NCBI RefSeq assembly: GCF_041734735.1
Contig: NC_134887.1
Coordinates: 29,697,870-29,761,869 of the forward strand
Direction of reading: 5' to 3'
DNA: 64,000 nt
DNA from: Babylonia areolata
Lineage: Eukaryota > Mollusca > Gastropoda > Neogastropoda > Buccinidae
A model generated the notes under the pieces. It was given only the letters and a program-made list of their open reading frames with translations, had not been told where the DNA came from and did not search any database. The translations under genes were made by a program, and so were the position numbers. This document shows, in pieces, positions 1 through 13,859 of the stretch (its first letter is position 1; each line of letters opens with the position of its first letter).

Positions 1-46
1 GTCAGATTTCAGGCACACACACATACGCACTCAGACAGACATGTAG
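1..46 (+). repeat. 3' fragment of AGCGC/GCGCTTTAC interspersed repeat
   Basis: The words cagatttcaggcacacacac and actcagacagacatgta match the end of the copy at 37975-38170. Position 47-1450 otherwise holds only simple repeats and no exon I can support. Confidence 0.5.
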
Positions 47-598
47 CATAATAAATGGAAATTTTCTTGCTGTACTTTAGTCTTTGGAGCTTGTGATGCG
101 ATTTCAGTGTTTTTAACTGACCTGGTGCGTTCGTGTAAATGTTTGTAGCAGTGTCATTTACAAAAGTGCATGTAAATAACAACATGAAGTGAACAATCAA
201 TGAAGATAATGTTAACATTTTGAATGGGCATATTGGTCTTATGAGGTTACACCCTTTTCCTCCCAGTACACGCTTCAACATGTTTGTGCCAGCGTATGTG
301 ACAACCACCAGTGGATAGTGTACAGATAAGTACAAGTTCAGTTGAGAGGGGGGAAAAAAAAAAATTCCCTTTGCCTTTCAAGTTGAGTGATAAATTTTCT
401 CAGTCAGAGTGCAGAGTCCTTACCACTTTTCTGCCCATACACAGCTGCAGATCAGACTCGATTGTGTCCTCGCAGAAAAGGAGAATTTCCTTGCAAGCAT
501 GTGAAAACACAACATGCAACCAGGAAGATGCACCCTGACCATGCCCTCCCCCACCCACCTCCCCTCTCCATGTGCACACACACAGCACACTTGATAGG

Positions 599-599
<1 letters not shown>

Positions 600-644
<45 letters not shown>
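600..644. repeat. (CA)n microsatellite
   Basis: Pure AC dinucleotide run. Confidence 0.95.
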
Positions 645-646
<2 letters not shown>

Positions 647-1267
647 TGACTGACTGAAACCATTTATTGTCAGATTAACTGTTTGTTGTACTGACATTTT
701 CGCAACCATTTGAATAAAATATATAACTGAGCAACACAAGGAAATTCTGATTTGAGGGAAGGTACGATTTAAAAAGAACATTTTTAACAAATCAATTTAC
801 CAAATTTCATTAACATAATTATCTCAAAAAATATTCTAATGCACACACATACTCACATACGTGTCTCCCCCACCCTCTCCCTACATTCATCCATGCATGC
901 ATCCTAGCAAAGAAAATTGTTGGTCTCTGACAAAAACCGCAGTTGACCTAATTAAAAGCCATCCAATTGGTCGGTTTTTCTAAATTGTTTCATCCCCCTT
1001 CTTTTTTTTTTTTTTTGCTGCAGAGGTTCCCGTCTGTTTTATTTAATCCAAAGTAGTGTTTCGTTTTGGGTGATAGTGTCAGATTTACTTGTAGAGCAAA
1101 GTTCCCATTATTCTAATTAGTGGAACTGTTTGACTCTAACATGTAATATGTCATCTTGATCACATTACGAAACCTTAATTTGATGAGAAAGAGTGAGAGA
1201 CAGTGTGAGTGTGTGTGTGAGTGAGTGGGCAGGGGAATGAGGTGGGGGAATTATAATGGGCGTTTGT

Positions 1268-1268
<1 letters not shown>

Positions 1269-1342
<74 letters not shown>
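1269..1342. repeat. (CA)n microsatellite
   Basis: About 37 pure AC repeats ending roughly 110 nt before exon 1. Confidence 0.95.
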
Positions 1343-1346
<4 letters not shown>

Positions 1347-1450
1347 TACACACGCGCCCGCCCCGCTCAGATATCTACCCACAAGCACACAGCACAGGAA
1401 TACTACAATATCATTCTCAGTTACTTTTTTTTCTTCTTCCTCCCCCCCAG

Positions 1451-1485
1451 CAAACCTGATTCAGCTGGGATATAAGGAGCTGGAG
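1451..1485 (+). CDS. UBE3B: UBE3B coding exon 1 in window
   Basis: A C-rich acceptor ending cccccccag and donor gtgaga bound 35 nt. Two bases finish a codon begun upstream, then come [11 protein letters not shown], ending in phase 0. It aligns with NLLHLGS... just before the WHPVLGWF block of vertebrate UBE3B. Confidence 0.85.
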
Positions 1486-2630
1486 GTGAGAAATTGTTTT
1501 GTCTTCTTCTGTGTGTCCATCTCTCTGTCTCTCTGTCTTTTCTATTCATAGATACACAGTCCTAGTGTCTGAAGACGATTTCGGTCTCACAAAAAATCTT
1601 GGAAAGTTTACTATAGATTCACAGTCCTAGTGTCTGTTGACAATTTCGGTCTCACAGAAATCTTGGAAATTTTATTATAGATTCACAGTCATAGTGGCTG
1701 TTGACGATTTCGGTCTCACAGAAATCATGGAGATTATTTTATAGATACACAGTCATAGTGTCTGTTGACAGTTTCAGTCTCGCAGAAATCTTGGAAAGTT
1801 TACTATAGATTCACAGTCATAGTGGCTGTCAACGATTTCGGTCTTACAGAAAGCTTGGAGATTATTTTATAGATTCACAGTCATAGTGGCTGTTGACGAT
1901 TTCAGTCTCCAGAAATCTTGGAAATTTTATTATGTTGACTATTTCGATCTCACAGAAATAATGGAAATTTTATTATAGATACACAGTCATAGTGTCTGTT
2001 GATGATTTTGGTCTCACAGAAATCTTGGGAAAATTTTATTATAGATACATAGTCCTAGCGTCTGTTGACGATTTCGGTCTCACAGAAATCTTGGAGATTT
2101 TATTATAGATACACAGTCCTAGTTGGCTGTTGACGATTTCAGTCTCACAGAAATCTTGGAAATTTGTTGTTGTTTTTATCTATTATTTTTTAGCTAGTGT
2201 GTCTCTTTGGTGTTGTTTTTTTTTTGTTTTTTGTTTTTTTTTAATAATAATTTTATATTAAAAAAAATGGTGTCAATATTCTTCAAACAAAAATTGCTTA
2301 ATTATTCTTTTTTTAAGAATGAATACACATTAACTGTATATTATGGTTTTATAGGGTATTGCAATGTGTAAAAAGATAGATATCTAGGTCACATGATTCC
2401 TGGGTCACATGATTTCTTCTTCAGGGTCTGGTGGAGAATACAACTGACTTCATGGTAAGAATTGTGTTGTTGTCGTTTTTCTGTTAACCCTTTGACTAAT
2501 GAACCTGGTTTTTTTTGTTTTGTTTTTTAAGATATATATTTTTTTAATTTATACTAAACAATTCATAATGCTTTTATGCAAGCATTTCTTGTTCTGAAAC
2601 TGTGTTTCTTAATACTTGTGTCATTTTACA

Positions 2631-2671
<41 letters not shown>

Positions 2672-5600
2672 CGCGCGATGAGGAGGCTTGGTTGTGTGTA
2701 CCCACTGTGTTGTATTACTTGCTTGTGTGTACTTAGCTTTTATATGTGTTGCTTTATTGTTTGGTCCTTGGTCCAACCTTTGTCATGTTGTGTGTCGTTT
2801 TTTTTGGACTTGGCTGTGGGCTGGGTGAGTGACGAGCCTGTGGATGCGCAGTTAATTTCCAAATGGATGAATGATAAAGATTGTGTTTTGTATGAGGTCA
2901 GTGGTAGTATACATCTAAAGTGCAATTACTTCTTTCCGCATGCTTTTAACTCACTACAGACGAAGGGGCCCTGATTGGGGCTATACTGTTTACAACTGTT
3001 TCAGACGAAGGCCCCTGATTGGGGTTATACTGTTTACAACCGTTTCAGACAAAAAAGGCCCTGATTGGGGCCGTACTGTTTACAGCCGTTTCAGATGAAA
3101 GGCTCTGATTGGGGCTATACTGTTTACTGTTTAGGACGAAGGGCTCTGATTGGGGCTATACTGTTTACAACCGTTTCAGACGAAGGGCTCTGATTGAAGT
3201 CATACTGTTTACAACTGTTTCAGACGAAGGGCTCTGATTGGGGCTATACTGTTTACAACTGTTTCAGACGAAGGGCTCTGATTGGGGCCATACTGTTTAC
3301 AACTGTTTCAGACGAAGGGCTCTGATTGGGGCTATACTGTTTACAACTGTTTCAGACGAAGGGCTCTGATTGGGGCTATACTGTTTACAACTGTTTCAGA
3401 CGAAAGGCCCTGATTGGGGCTATACTGTTTACAACTGTTTCAGACGAAGGGTCCTGATTGGGGCCATACTGTTTACAACTGTTTCAGACGAAAGGCTGTG
3501 ATTGGGGCTATACTGTTTACAACCGTTTCAGACAAAAGGCTCTGATTGAAGCCATATTGTTTACAACCGTTTCAGATGAAGGGTTCTGATTGAAGTCATA
3601 CTGTTTACAACCGTTTGAGATGAAGGGCTCTGATTGGGACCATACTGTTTACAACCGTTTCAGACGGAGGGCTCTGATTGGGGCTATACTGTTTACAACT
3701 GTTTCAGACAAAGGGCTCTGATTGGGGCCATAGTATTTACAACCGTTTCAGACGAAAGGCCCTGATTGGGGCTATACTGTTTACAACCGTTTCAGACGAA
3801 GGGTCCTGATTGGGGCCATACTGTTTACAACTGTTTCAGATGAAAGGCTGTGATTGGGGCTATACTGTTTACAACCGTTTCAGTCAAAAGGCCCTGATTG
3901 GGGCCTTACTGTTTACAACCGTTTCAGACAAAAGGCCCTGATTGGAGCCTTACTGTTTACAACTGTTTCAGACGAAAGGCCCTGATTGATGTTATGAGCT
4001 AAGAATATCTTAACTGACCTTTCCACTCTCCACTGCAATAAATGCAGTGTGTGTTGCTGCGCTTGTGAGCAGGAGATTTGTTTTCACGGTGACTGGTTCA
4101 CGTGAACAGTGAGTGTCAACAATGGTGTCTGACCCAGTTTTGTCTCAGTCATAAGGCAGACAACAGAATTAGACAAACTGGCCCTAAGTGGCTGTTTTAA
4201 GTTCTGAATTTAATCTGTTTCAAACTCTTTGTGCTTTCCTGGATTCGTTTACAAGTTATCAGTGTGTGCGAATTTGAACAAAAGTTATGGATACTTTCAT
4301 CTTCTCACTGTATGATCGCATGAGAAGGGAAGAAGTTTTATATTTTGTACCCAACTAACTTGTTATCTTACTGATCAGTTTTGAAGTTTGCAGTTCATGA
4401 ATTCTAACATTTGTTTTTTGGCGATTTTATTTCTTACCCTAATAAATGGGTCATCTGTGGGGAAAGTCAGGGGAGCTAACCAGCAGTACTAAGTGATATA
4501 ATGATAATAATAATAATAATAATAATAATAATGGTATTTATATAGCGCTGAATCTTGTGCATAGACAAATCTAAGCGCTTTCGCACCAGTCATTCTCACG
4601 CACGCATAACTCTAAAACTGGAGAAACTGAAGACAAAGAAGAGGCAGGGAAGGGAGGCTATTTTGGGAAGAGGGGGGTTTTAAGGCCAGACTTGAAAGAG
4701 CTGAGTGTGGAGACTTGACGAAGCGAAAGAGACGTTCATTCCAATTGCAAGGTCCAGAGACAGAGAAAGAACGGCGGCCAACAGTCGAGTGTTTGAATCT
4801 GGGTATGCGTAAATGGAGTGGATCCGAAGCTGATCGTAGTGAGTGAGATGGAGTGTAGAGGTGAAGGCAGCCACAGAGATAGGAAGGGGCTGATTTGTGA
4901 ATATATAAGTGGTGCTATTGATTTTGCGGAACAGAAACAATACAATCCTAACAGGAAGACGTTCAGATAAAGAATAGTGACTGACATCCAGACCTGTAAG
5001 CTCTGTTTTATCACAGTAGCATGACAGCATCTCTCTGAAAGGGCGTACTCGTCCACAGCAGCGAAGGTGGTAAACTGTTCTCCTTTTCTTTGCTGTAATT
5101 ATTCCCCATGTCTGCATGAGATAGATTCTGAGCAAGACCAGTTCAGAGTGAAATGATTGTGATTCAGTCTGGATTGGAGTGCTTCAACTCTTTCCATATG
5201 AACGGCAAAAGAGACGACGTTAACAGCGTTTCACCCCAATTACCATCATCAAAGTATTGCAAGCGGAAGGCTCTTATACTGAAGGCGTGAATGTTGACAA
5301 AGAATACCACAATTCTGACGACGGAAGCTAAAGGTTGGGTCATTCAGACACCCACTGGACATCCGAGGGGTCTGTGTAGAGGAGAAGAGAGGACTGGCCA
5401 TACTGAGTGAGTTAAGCGTGAAATATTTTCACTAGTGGTAATGTATGTATTGTGAAGGAAAAAGAATGAATACCAATTTTTTTTTTTTTTTTTTTTTTAA
5501 TTTTACAACACACACATGCACATGCATTGATGTACGTATATGTATGCGCACAAACACATTTATGTATGCACACACAGAACACACTCTCTCATGCGAGACA

Positions 5601-7408
5601 GAAGAAGAGAGAGAATAAGCTTCACATTCTCACATGTAAATTGTTTCCTATTCTGCATTACTTCATGGATCATTGTCAAACTGAAAATCAAAACAAAACA
5701 AAAAAAACCATAGAGGTATTGCACTGTAGCGACACCCCCTCCCTGGGGAGTGCAGTCTGAATTTCACACAGAGACATCTGTTGTGACAGAAAGTTGTACA
5801 ATACAATACAATACAATACAATACAATACAAGACATGGGGACTGCAGTCTGAATTTCACACAGAGACATCTGTTGTGACAGAAAGTTGTACAGTGCAATA
5901 CAGTACAATACAATACAATACAATGCAATATAACACATTACAGTACAATACAATACATTATAATACAATGCAATACATTACAATACACTGCAGTGCAATG
6001 CAATACAATACAGTGCAATGCAATACAATACAGAACAATACAAAACATTTCATTACAAAATAATGCAATAATACAACATAACACAAAACACAACAATTTG
6101 TTTTCTCTTCTGGCTTTTATCGCTTTCGCTATGGCCAGCTGTGTGGCTGGCTGGGCTATGAAGAAACAGTTCACTATGGCCAGCTGTGTGGCTGGCTGGG
6201 CTATGAAGAAACAGTTCACTATGGCCAGCTGTGTGGCTGGCTGGGCTATGAAGAAACAGTTCACTATGGCCAGCTGTGTGGCTGGCTGTGGGCTATGAAG
6301 AAACAGTTCACTATGGCCAGCTGTGTGGCTGGCTGTGGGCTATGAAGAAACAGTTCACTATGGCCAGCTGTGTGGCTGGCTGTGGGCTATGAAGAAGCAG
6401 TTCACTATGGCCAGCTGTGTGGCTGGCTGGGCTATGAAGAAACAGTTCACTATGGCCAGCTGTGTGGCTGGCTGGGCTATGAAGAAACAGTTCACTATGG
6501 CCAGCTGTGTGGCTGGCTGTGGGCTATGAAGAAACAGTTCACTATGGCCAGCCACACAGCTGGCCGGGCTATGAAGATACAGTTCACTATGGCCAGCTAT
6601 GTGGCTGGCTGGGCTATGAAGAAACAGTTCACTATGGCCAGCTGTATGGCAGGCTGTGGGCTATGAAGAAACGGTTCAGTTCAGCTCAGTTACACAAGGA
6701 GGCGAAACTGCGTTCGGACAAATCCAAAAACACTACACCACCACATCTGCTGAGCAGATAACCCCGACCAGCAGTGTAACCCAATGTGCTTTGTCCTTGA
6801 GAAGAAAAAAATAACAAACAAACAAATCAAAAGAATAGATAGACAGATGGATGAAGACTTTTGAGTGCGTGACGTTCCCCCTGTTGACAGACGGTGATGA
6901 TCCGGCTGCTGGAGAAGTGTAAGGCGTACGTGCAGAACAAACGCTCCAACCTGACGCACTGGCACCCCGTACTGGGCTGGTTCTCACAGAGCACCAACCA
7001 GAGGTATCACTTTAAAAAAAAAAAAAAAAAAAAAAAATCTTTTACTCTCTGTCTTTCTTTTTCTCTGTTTTTTTCTTTCTTTCTTTCTGTCTTCTTTGTT
7101 TGTTTGTTTTTTTGCAGCTTCATCTTCTGCATTGTATTTGTAGCCAGTAGCTGAGAGGTTAGAATGTTTTGAGTTTCTGTCTGAGGATCCCGGGTTGGAT
7201 CCTAGCTGTAGTGCTTGGTTGGTTGGTTAGCGATGGAGATGTTTGGTGGGTAATGGAAACATAAACATACGCAGCATGCACACTCCTGAAAACAAAGTAT
7301 GGCAGCCTAGATGGCTGATTCAGCCTATAACGTCCCGCTTGAAGATTAAGGAGTGAGCTGCACTCCCCAAATGAAGAAGAACTATATGTTGATCGAATGC
7401 AATACTAC

Positions 7409-7451
<43 letters not shown>

Positions 7452-7526
7452 AACCACCTGAAATAGAACCATGGCTATTAGTGGGTGATACGATAAACTG
7501 AGGTACAGTATGCAGCATGGATTTAG

Positions 7527-7564
<38 letters not shown>

Positions 7565-9525
7565 AAAGAACCTGTGGCAGCAACAAGAGGTTTGCCCTTG
7601 GCAAAGAACCCACTTTGATGGGAAAACAAATGCACTTGCAGACAGAAGAAGAAGAAACAACCATGTATGGGTGGTGCTGCAGTGTGGCAATGTGCTCTCC
7701 CTGTGGAGAGCAGCCCCAGCATCATCACACAGGACAGTTTCAGTTTCAGTTTCAGTAGCTCAAGGAGGCGTCACTGCGTTCGGACAAATCCATATACGCT
7801 ACACCACATCTGCCAAGCAGATGCCTGACCAGCAGCGTAACCCAACGCGCTTAGTCAGGCCTTGAGAAAAAATTAAAAAATTAAAATAAAATAAAAATAA
7901 ATAAATAATAATTATGATATTAAAAAAAAAGGTAGTAGTAATGAAAATAATAATAAAATAATAATAATAATAATAATAAATAAATAAATAAATAAGACAA
8001 CAATGATGATAAATAAGCAAATAAATGTAAAACATGAAGCCACACATTCACACATACACCCACCCATGCATAATCTGTTGGGACAAAAAAGGAGTACAAT
8101 ACAATACATGTTCTGTAGTAGTCTTTGGTTTGCATTGTATGTTGTGAAAGTCTTCGGTTTTAAGTCTTTTCCACTCCCAAGTGATATTAGACCGGAAAAA
8201 AAAAACCCAAACAAAAAAAAACAAACAAAAAAATCAAAAAAACAAAACAAAGGTGGATGGATGATGGGGGTGGAAGTAGGAGAAAAGGGGGAAGGGATGT
8301 GCGACTGTGTGTGCTTGTCCGAGTGTGTGCATGTGAGTGTGTGTTTGCGTGCTTGTGTGTGTGTGTGTATGTATGTGTGTGCGTTTGCGTGTGTATGTGT
8401 GTGTGTGTGTTTATGAATGTGTATGCGCGTGCGTGCACGTGTGCGCACCCGTTCCTTCAGCTGACGCGCGCTGCGTTGCAGGCTTCACGAGGCGCTGCCC
8501 TTTGTGGTGCAGCAGCTGCAGCTGTTGTGGAGCGAGCGCATGATCCGCCTGCTGTTCACCGCGCTGTTGGAGTACGTCCACCTCAACGCCTCTCACTCCT
8601 CCAAGGCCTCCACTCCCTCCCCGTCTAAAAGTAAGGGGAGATACTGCGATGGTGGTGATGGTGGTAGTGGTGATGGTGATGGTTGTGGGTGGTGGTATGA
8701 TGATGATGGTGGTGGTAGTGGTGGTGGTGGGGGGTGGGTGGTGGTGATGGTTGTGGGTGGTGGTGGTGATGGTGATGGTAGTGGTGATGGTGATGGTTGT
8801 GGGTGGTGGTGATGATGGTGGTGGTGGTGGTGGTGGTATGATGATGATGGTGGTGGTAGTGGTGGTGGTGGGTGGTGGGTGATGGTGATGGTTGTGGGTG
8901 GTGGTGATGATGATGATGGTGGTGGTGCTGGTGGTGACATGATGATGATGGTGATGGTAATAGTAATGATGTTGATGATGGTGGTTATGGTAACCGTGAT
9001 GGTGATGATGATGGTGGTGGTGGTGGTGGTGGTGATATGATGATGATGGTGATGGTAATGGTCATGATGTTGATGATGGTGGTTATGGTAATCATGACGA
9101 TGATAATGATGATGATATGGGTACTTAAGTAGCACCTACCCTCCGTCAGAGACCAAGCTCTAAGAGCTTTACAAACATGCAGTCATTTGCACAACAGGGC
9201 TGACTGCCTGGGAAGAGCTGACTTAGAGATGCCTTTGGGTGCTAATGATTCATTTCCTGTGTCATTCAGTTGGGTTGCAGTCACACACGCATCCATGCAC
9301 TCCGGAGCACACACACATGCACACAGGTACATGCGCGCACGCACACACACACACACATGTCATTTATTTGATAATAAAATTATTATTATCATTATTGTTG
9401 TCATTATTATAACAAACCTTTCTCATCAAAGAAGAAAGACACAAAATCCTCAAGTGCCTCACTCCTTTCAAAAGCACATGCTTACTTGTATATTAATGTC
9501 TCCTCACTCTTCTGTAACTCAGCTA

Positions 9526-9619
<94 letters not shown>

Positions 9620-10485
9620 ACAGGGAAATTTAGAGAAAACTTAAAAGAAATTTATTCGCACTCATTCACACATTCATTCTTTATTTCAAAGTTCAACCTG
9701 AGACTAATCGGCCAACACGCAACAGAACACAGCACAACACAGCACAGCACAGAACAACACAAGGTAGCAAATACAGCATAACACAACGCAGCACAGCACA
9801 GCACAGCACAGAACAACACGCGCAGCAAATTCCGCATAACACAACACAGCACAGCACATAACAACACAGCACAACACAACACATCACAGTTCAGCACAAC
9901 ACAACACATGCAGCAAATTCAGCACAACACAACACAGCACAGCACAGAACAACACAGCACAACACAACACAACACAGCGCAACACAACACAATGCAACAC
10001 AACACAACATAGCACAGAACAACACAGCACAACACAGCACAGCACAGAACAACACAGCACAACACAACATAGCACAGAACAACACAGCACAACACAGCGC
10101 AACGCAACACAATGCAACACAACACAACATAGCACAGAACAACACAACATAGCACAGAACAACACAGCACAACACAACACAGCGCAATGCAACACAACAC
10201 AACACAACACAAACACAACACAACCCGACACAGCGCAAGGTGACACAGTTCATACTGGCACTGTCTCTTTCAGTTCGAAACCCAGGCGGCTCCTCCCCCA
10301 GAATGTTTTTCTCACACTGCGGCACAAGTCCCACTGGGGCACCTTCAGTGACCTGCTGCCCCCCCATGGGCGCTCGCACGACAGGAAACTCTGAACACCA
10401 CGCATTCACACACTTCGAAATTTCACTTTAGCTTTCCCTTTTTACGCCTTTTTCTGTTTGTTTTCTGTCTCTCCGTCCCACTGTG

Positions 10486-10524
<39 letters not shown>

Positions 10525-10640
10525 CCTTTACAATAGCAATCAGTTATTTTGCCTATATTCATTCCATATCCTACTCTATTGTTGTGTGTATGTGTGCTCT
10601 GTGTGTGTGTATGTGTGTTGTGTGTGTATGTGTGCTGTGC

Positions 10641-10674
<34 letters not shown>

Positions 10675-13600
10675 GTTGTGTGTGTGTTGTGTGTGTGTGT
10701 GTATGCGTGTTTGTATGTGCATGTGTGTGTATGCCCTTTACAATAGCACTCAATTATTTGGCCTCGATTCAAACAGACACCGTTTATCCTACACCCTGCT
10801 CTGATGTTTCGTAGTGATTTAACCTTTAATGTATATTTAATTACACATACTTGACCGTGACCCACTAGTGCAGACTCCGGCAGGGGTTAAATTTAACATT
10901 TGATGTATATTTTATTGTTGCAGCTACAAGACATAAAAAGAAACTTTTTTTGGGGGGGTGGGGTGGGGGGGGTTATATAAAGATAAAATGGTGTGGTCTT
11001 ACAAAAGGTTAACAGCTGTTAACCACTTGGTACTTATACATTTTTTGATTCTCAAGATTTCAACTGAACACAGCACTGACATACATGAAGTTATATCCTG
11101 TCTGTTTACAACATAATTATAGTTCACATTTATACAGTAGTTTGTTGTTGTTTTTATTAGTATTAGTTATAATAGTAGTATTAGTATTATTACTTCTACT
11201 GCTACTACTATGACTACTACTATTCTTTTAACTGTTATTTTCATTACCTTTATGATTATTGTGATGACCTTGAGGATAATGATGACGATGATGATGATGG
11301 TGATGATAATGATAACAATAATGATAATGATGACGATCATTATGTTGACAATGATGATGGTGACGATGATGACAATGACGACGATGATAACGACAATGAT
11401 GATCATGATGATGGCAACGACTACGATGATGATGACAACGACGACAATGATGATGATGATGATGATGACGACAATGGGGATGATGACAGACATCCTGAAG
11501 AAAGCACTGGAGAAGGCGTCCAGCAAGGGCAACGGTCCTCGGATCAAGCTGGAGAGCTCTGTGTCCATGGCCACCTGCCTGCCCTGCGCCCTGTACAGAA
11601 CCACCCTGCAGACCCTCACTGAGCTCCGTATGGACATCCTGGGAGGTCGGCATCCTCTGTGTGACTGACACTGATGTCTGACTCTGACCCTCTGTTTGAT
11701 TGACACTGATGTCTGACTCTGACCCTCTGTTTGATTGACACTGATGTGTGACTCTGACCCTCTGTTTCATTGACACTGATGTGTGACTCTGACCCTCTGT
11801 TTCATTGACACTGATGTGTGACTCTGACCCTCTGTGTGACACTGATGTGTGACTCTGACCCTCTGATTGACACTGATGTGTGACTCTGACCCTCTGATTG
11901 ACACTGATGTGTGACACTGACCCTCTGATTGACACTGATGTGTGACTCTGACCATCTGTTTGACACTGATGTGTGACTCTGACCCTCTGTTTGACACTGA
12001 TGTCTGACTCTGACCCTCTGTTTGATTGACACTGATGTGTGACACTGACCCTGTGTTTGATTGACACTGATGTGTGACTCTGACCCTCTGATTGACACTG
12101 ATGTGTGACTCTGACCCTCTGTGTGACACTGATGTGTGACTCTGACCCTCTGATTGACACTGATGTGTGACTCTGACCCTCTGTTTGACACTGATGTGTG
12201 ACTCTGACCCTGTGTTTGATTGACACTGATGTGTGACTCTGACCCTCTGATTGACACTGATGTGTGACTCTGACCCTCTGTGTGACACTGATGTGTGACT
12301 CTGACCCTCTGTTTGACACTGATGTGTGACTCTGACCCTCTGTTTGATTGACAATGATGTGTGACTCTGACCCTCTGTTTGACACTGATGTGTGACTCTG
12401 ACCCTCTGTTTGACACTGATGTGTGACTCTGACCCTCTGATTAACACTGATGTGTGACTCTGACCCTCTGATTGACACTGATGTGTGACTCTGACCCTCT
12501 GTTTGACACTGATGTGTGACTCTTACCCTCTGTTTGATTGACACTGATGTGTGACTCTGACCCTCTGTTTGACATTGATGTGTGACTCTGACCCTCTGTT
12601 TGATTGACACTGATGTGTGACTCTGACCCTCTGTTTCATTGACACTGATGTGTGACTCTGACCCTCTGTTTGACACTGATGTGTGACTCTGACCCTCTGT
12701 TTGATTGACACTGATGTGTGACTCTGACCCTCTGTTTGACTGACACTGATGTGTGACACTGACCCTCTGTTTGACACTGATGTGTGACTCTGACCCTCTG
12801 TTTGACACTGATGTGTGACTCTGACCCTCTGTTTGACACTGATGTGTGACTCTGACCCTCTGTTTGACACTGATGTGTGTCTCTGACCCTCTGTTTGACA
12901 CTGATGTGTGACACATGAAGGGGGTTCAGGCACAAGCAGGTCTGCACATACATTGACCTGGGAGATCGGAAAAAATCTCCACCCTTTACCCACCAGGCGC
13001 AGATACCGAGATTCGAACCCAGGACCCTCAGATTGAAAAAAGTCCAACGCTTGAACCACTCAGCTATTGCGCCCGTCGTCTCCTGATTGATGAATCATTC
13101 TGTCAAGTCTTGTCTTCCCAGGCCTGAGCTACACGGAGACTCTGCTGCCCATACTGTGGCGCTTCCTCTGTGACCTGGGACCGACCTGCGGCCTCAAGAC
13201 CTTCCTGGACCTTCTGTCGCAAGCGCCCAACTCCACCGTCCACCCTGTCTTCTCCCTCCTCACCCTGTTCTGCGAGACCGCCAGCCACCTCATCACGTGG
13301 GTGAATCAGATTTCTGTTTTTCCCCCCAGCAGTTTTTTTGAAATTTTGTTTCAAAGGTTTACAGATACATATAGAATTTTGTACAGTATTGTATTGTATT
13401 GCATTGTATAGTGTTGTATTGCAATGCGTTGCATTGCATTGTAGTCTTTTTTTATGTCAGTACAGTATTGTATTGTATTATATTGCATTGTATTGTGTTG
13501 CATTTTATTGCATTATTCTCTATGTCTCAACAGATTTCTCTGTGTGAAATTTGAACTGCCCTTTGCAGGAAGAGCGTGTCGCTACAACAAGAGCGCCATC

Positions 13601-13828
13601 CTTTTTTTTTTTGTCCTTTTTTTTTTCTTTTTTTTTCTGCCTGCAAGTTTATTTGTTTTCATATCACAATGGATTTTTCCACAGAATTTTGCCAGGGACA
13701 ACCCTTTTGTTGCCGTGGGTTCTTTTACGTGGGCTAGGTGCATGCTGCACACGGGACCTTGGTTAATTGTCTCATCTGAATGACAAGGCGCTCAGTTCGA
13801 TTTTCCCGAGTCAAAACTTGGGAGAAAG

Positions 13829-13859
<31 letters not shown>

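Noticed and set aside
6127-6672. [15 protein letters not shown]-type repeats as a possible small repeat protein
   Set aside because: 45/48-bp units in an intron; equally open on the other strand, no start or end signals.
10263-10400. Possible extra UBE3B exon (after tctctttcag; [13 protein letters not shown] frame)
   Set aside because: The frame that resembles the vertebrate PQNVL stretch does not match the phase of exons 4 and 5, no good donor follows, and exons 4 and 5 already join in frame.
11228-12916. 562-codon open frame on the minus strand
   Set aside because: It is the translation of a 27-35-bp minisatellite ([11 protein letters not shown]-like repeats) plus GAT repeats. All frames are similarly open and the UBE3B intron lies there in sense.
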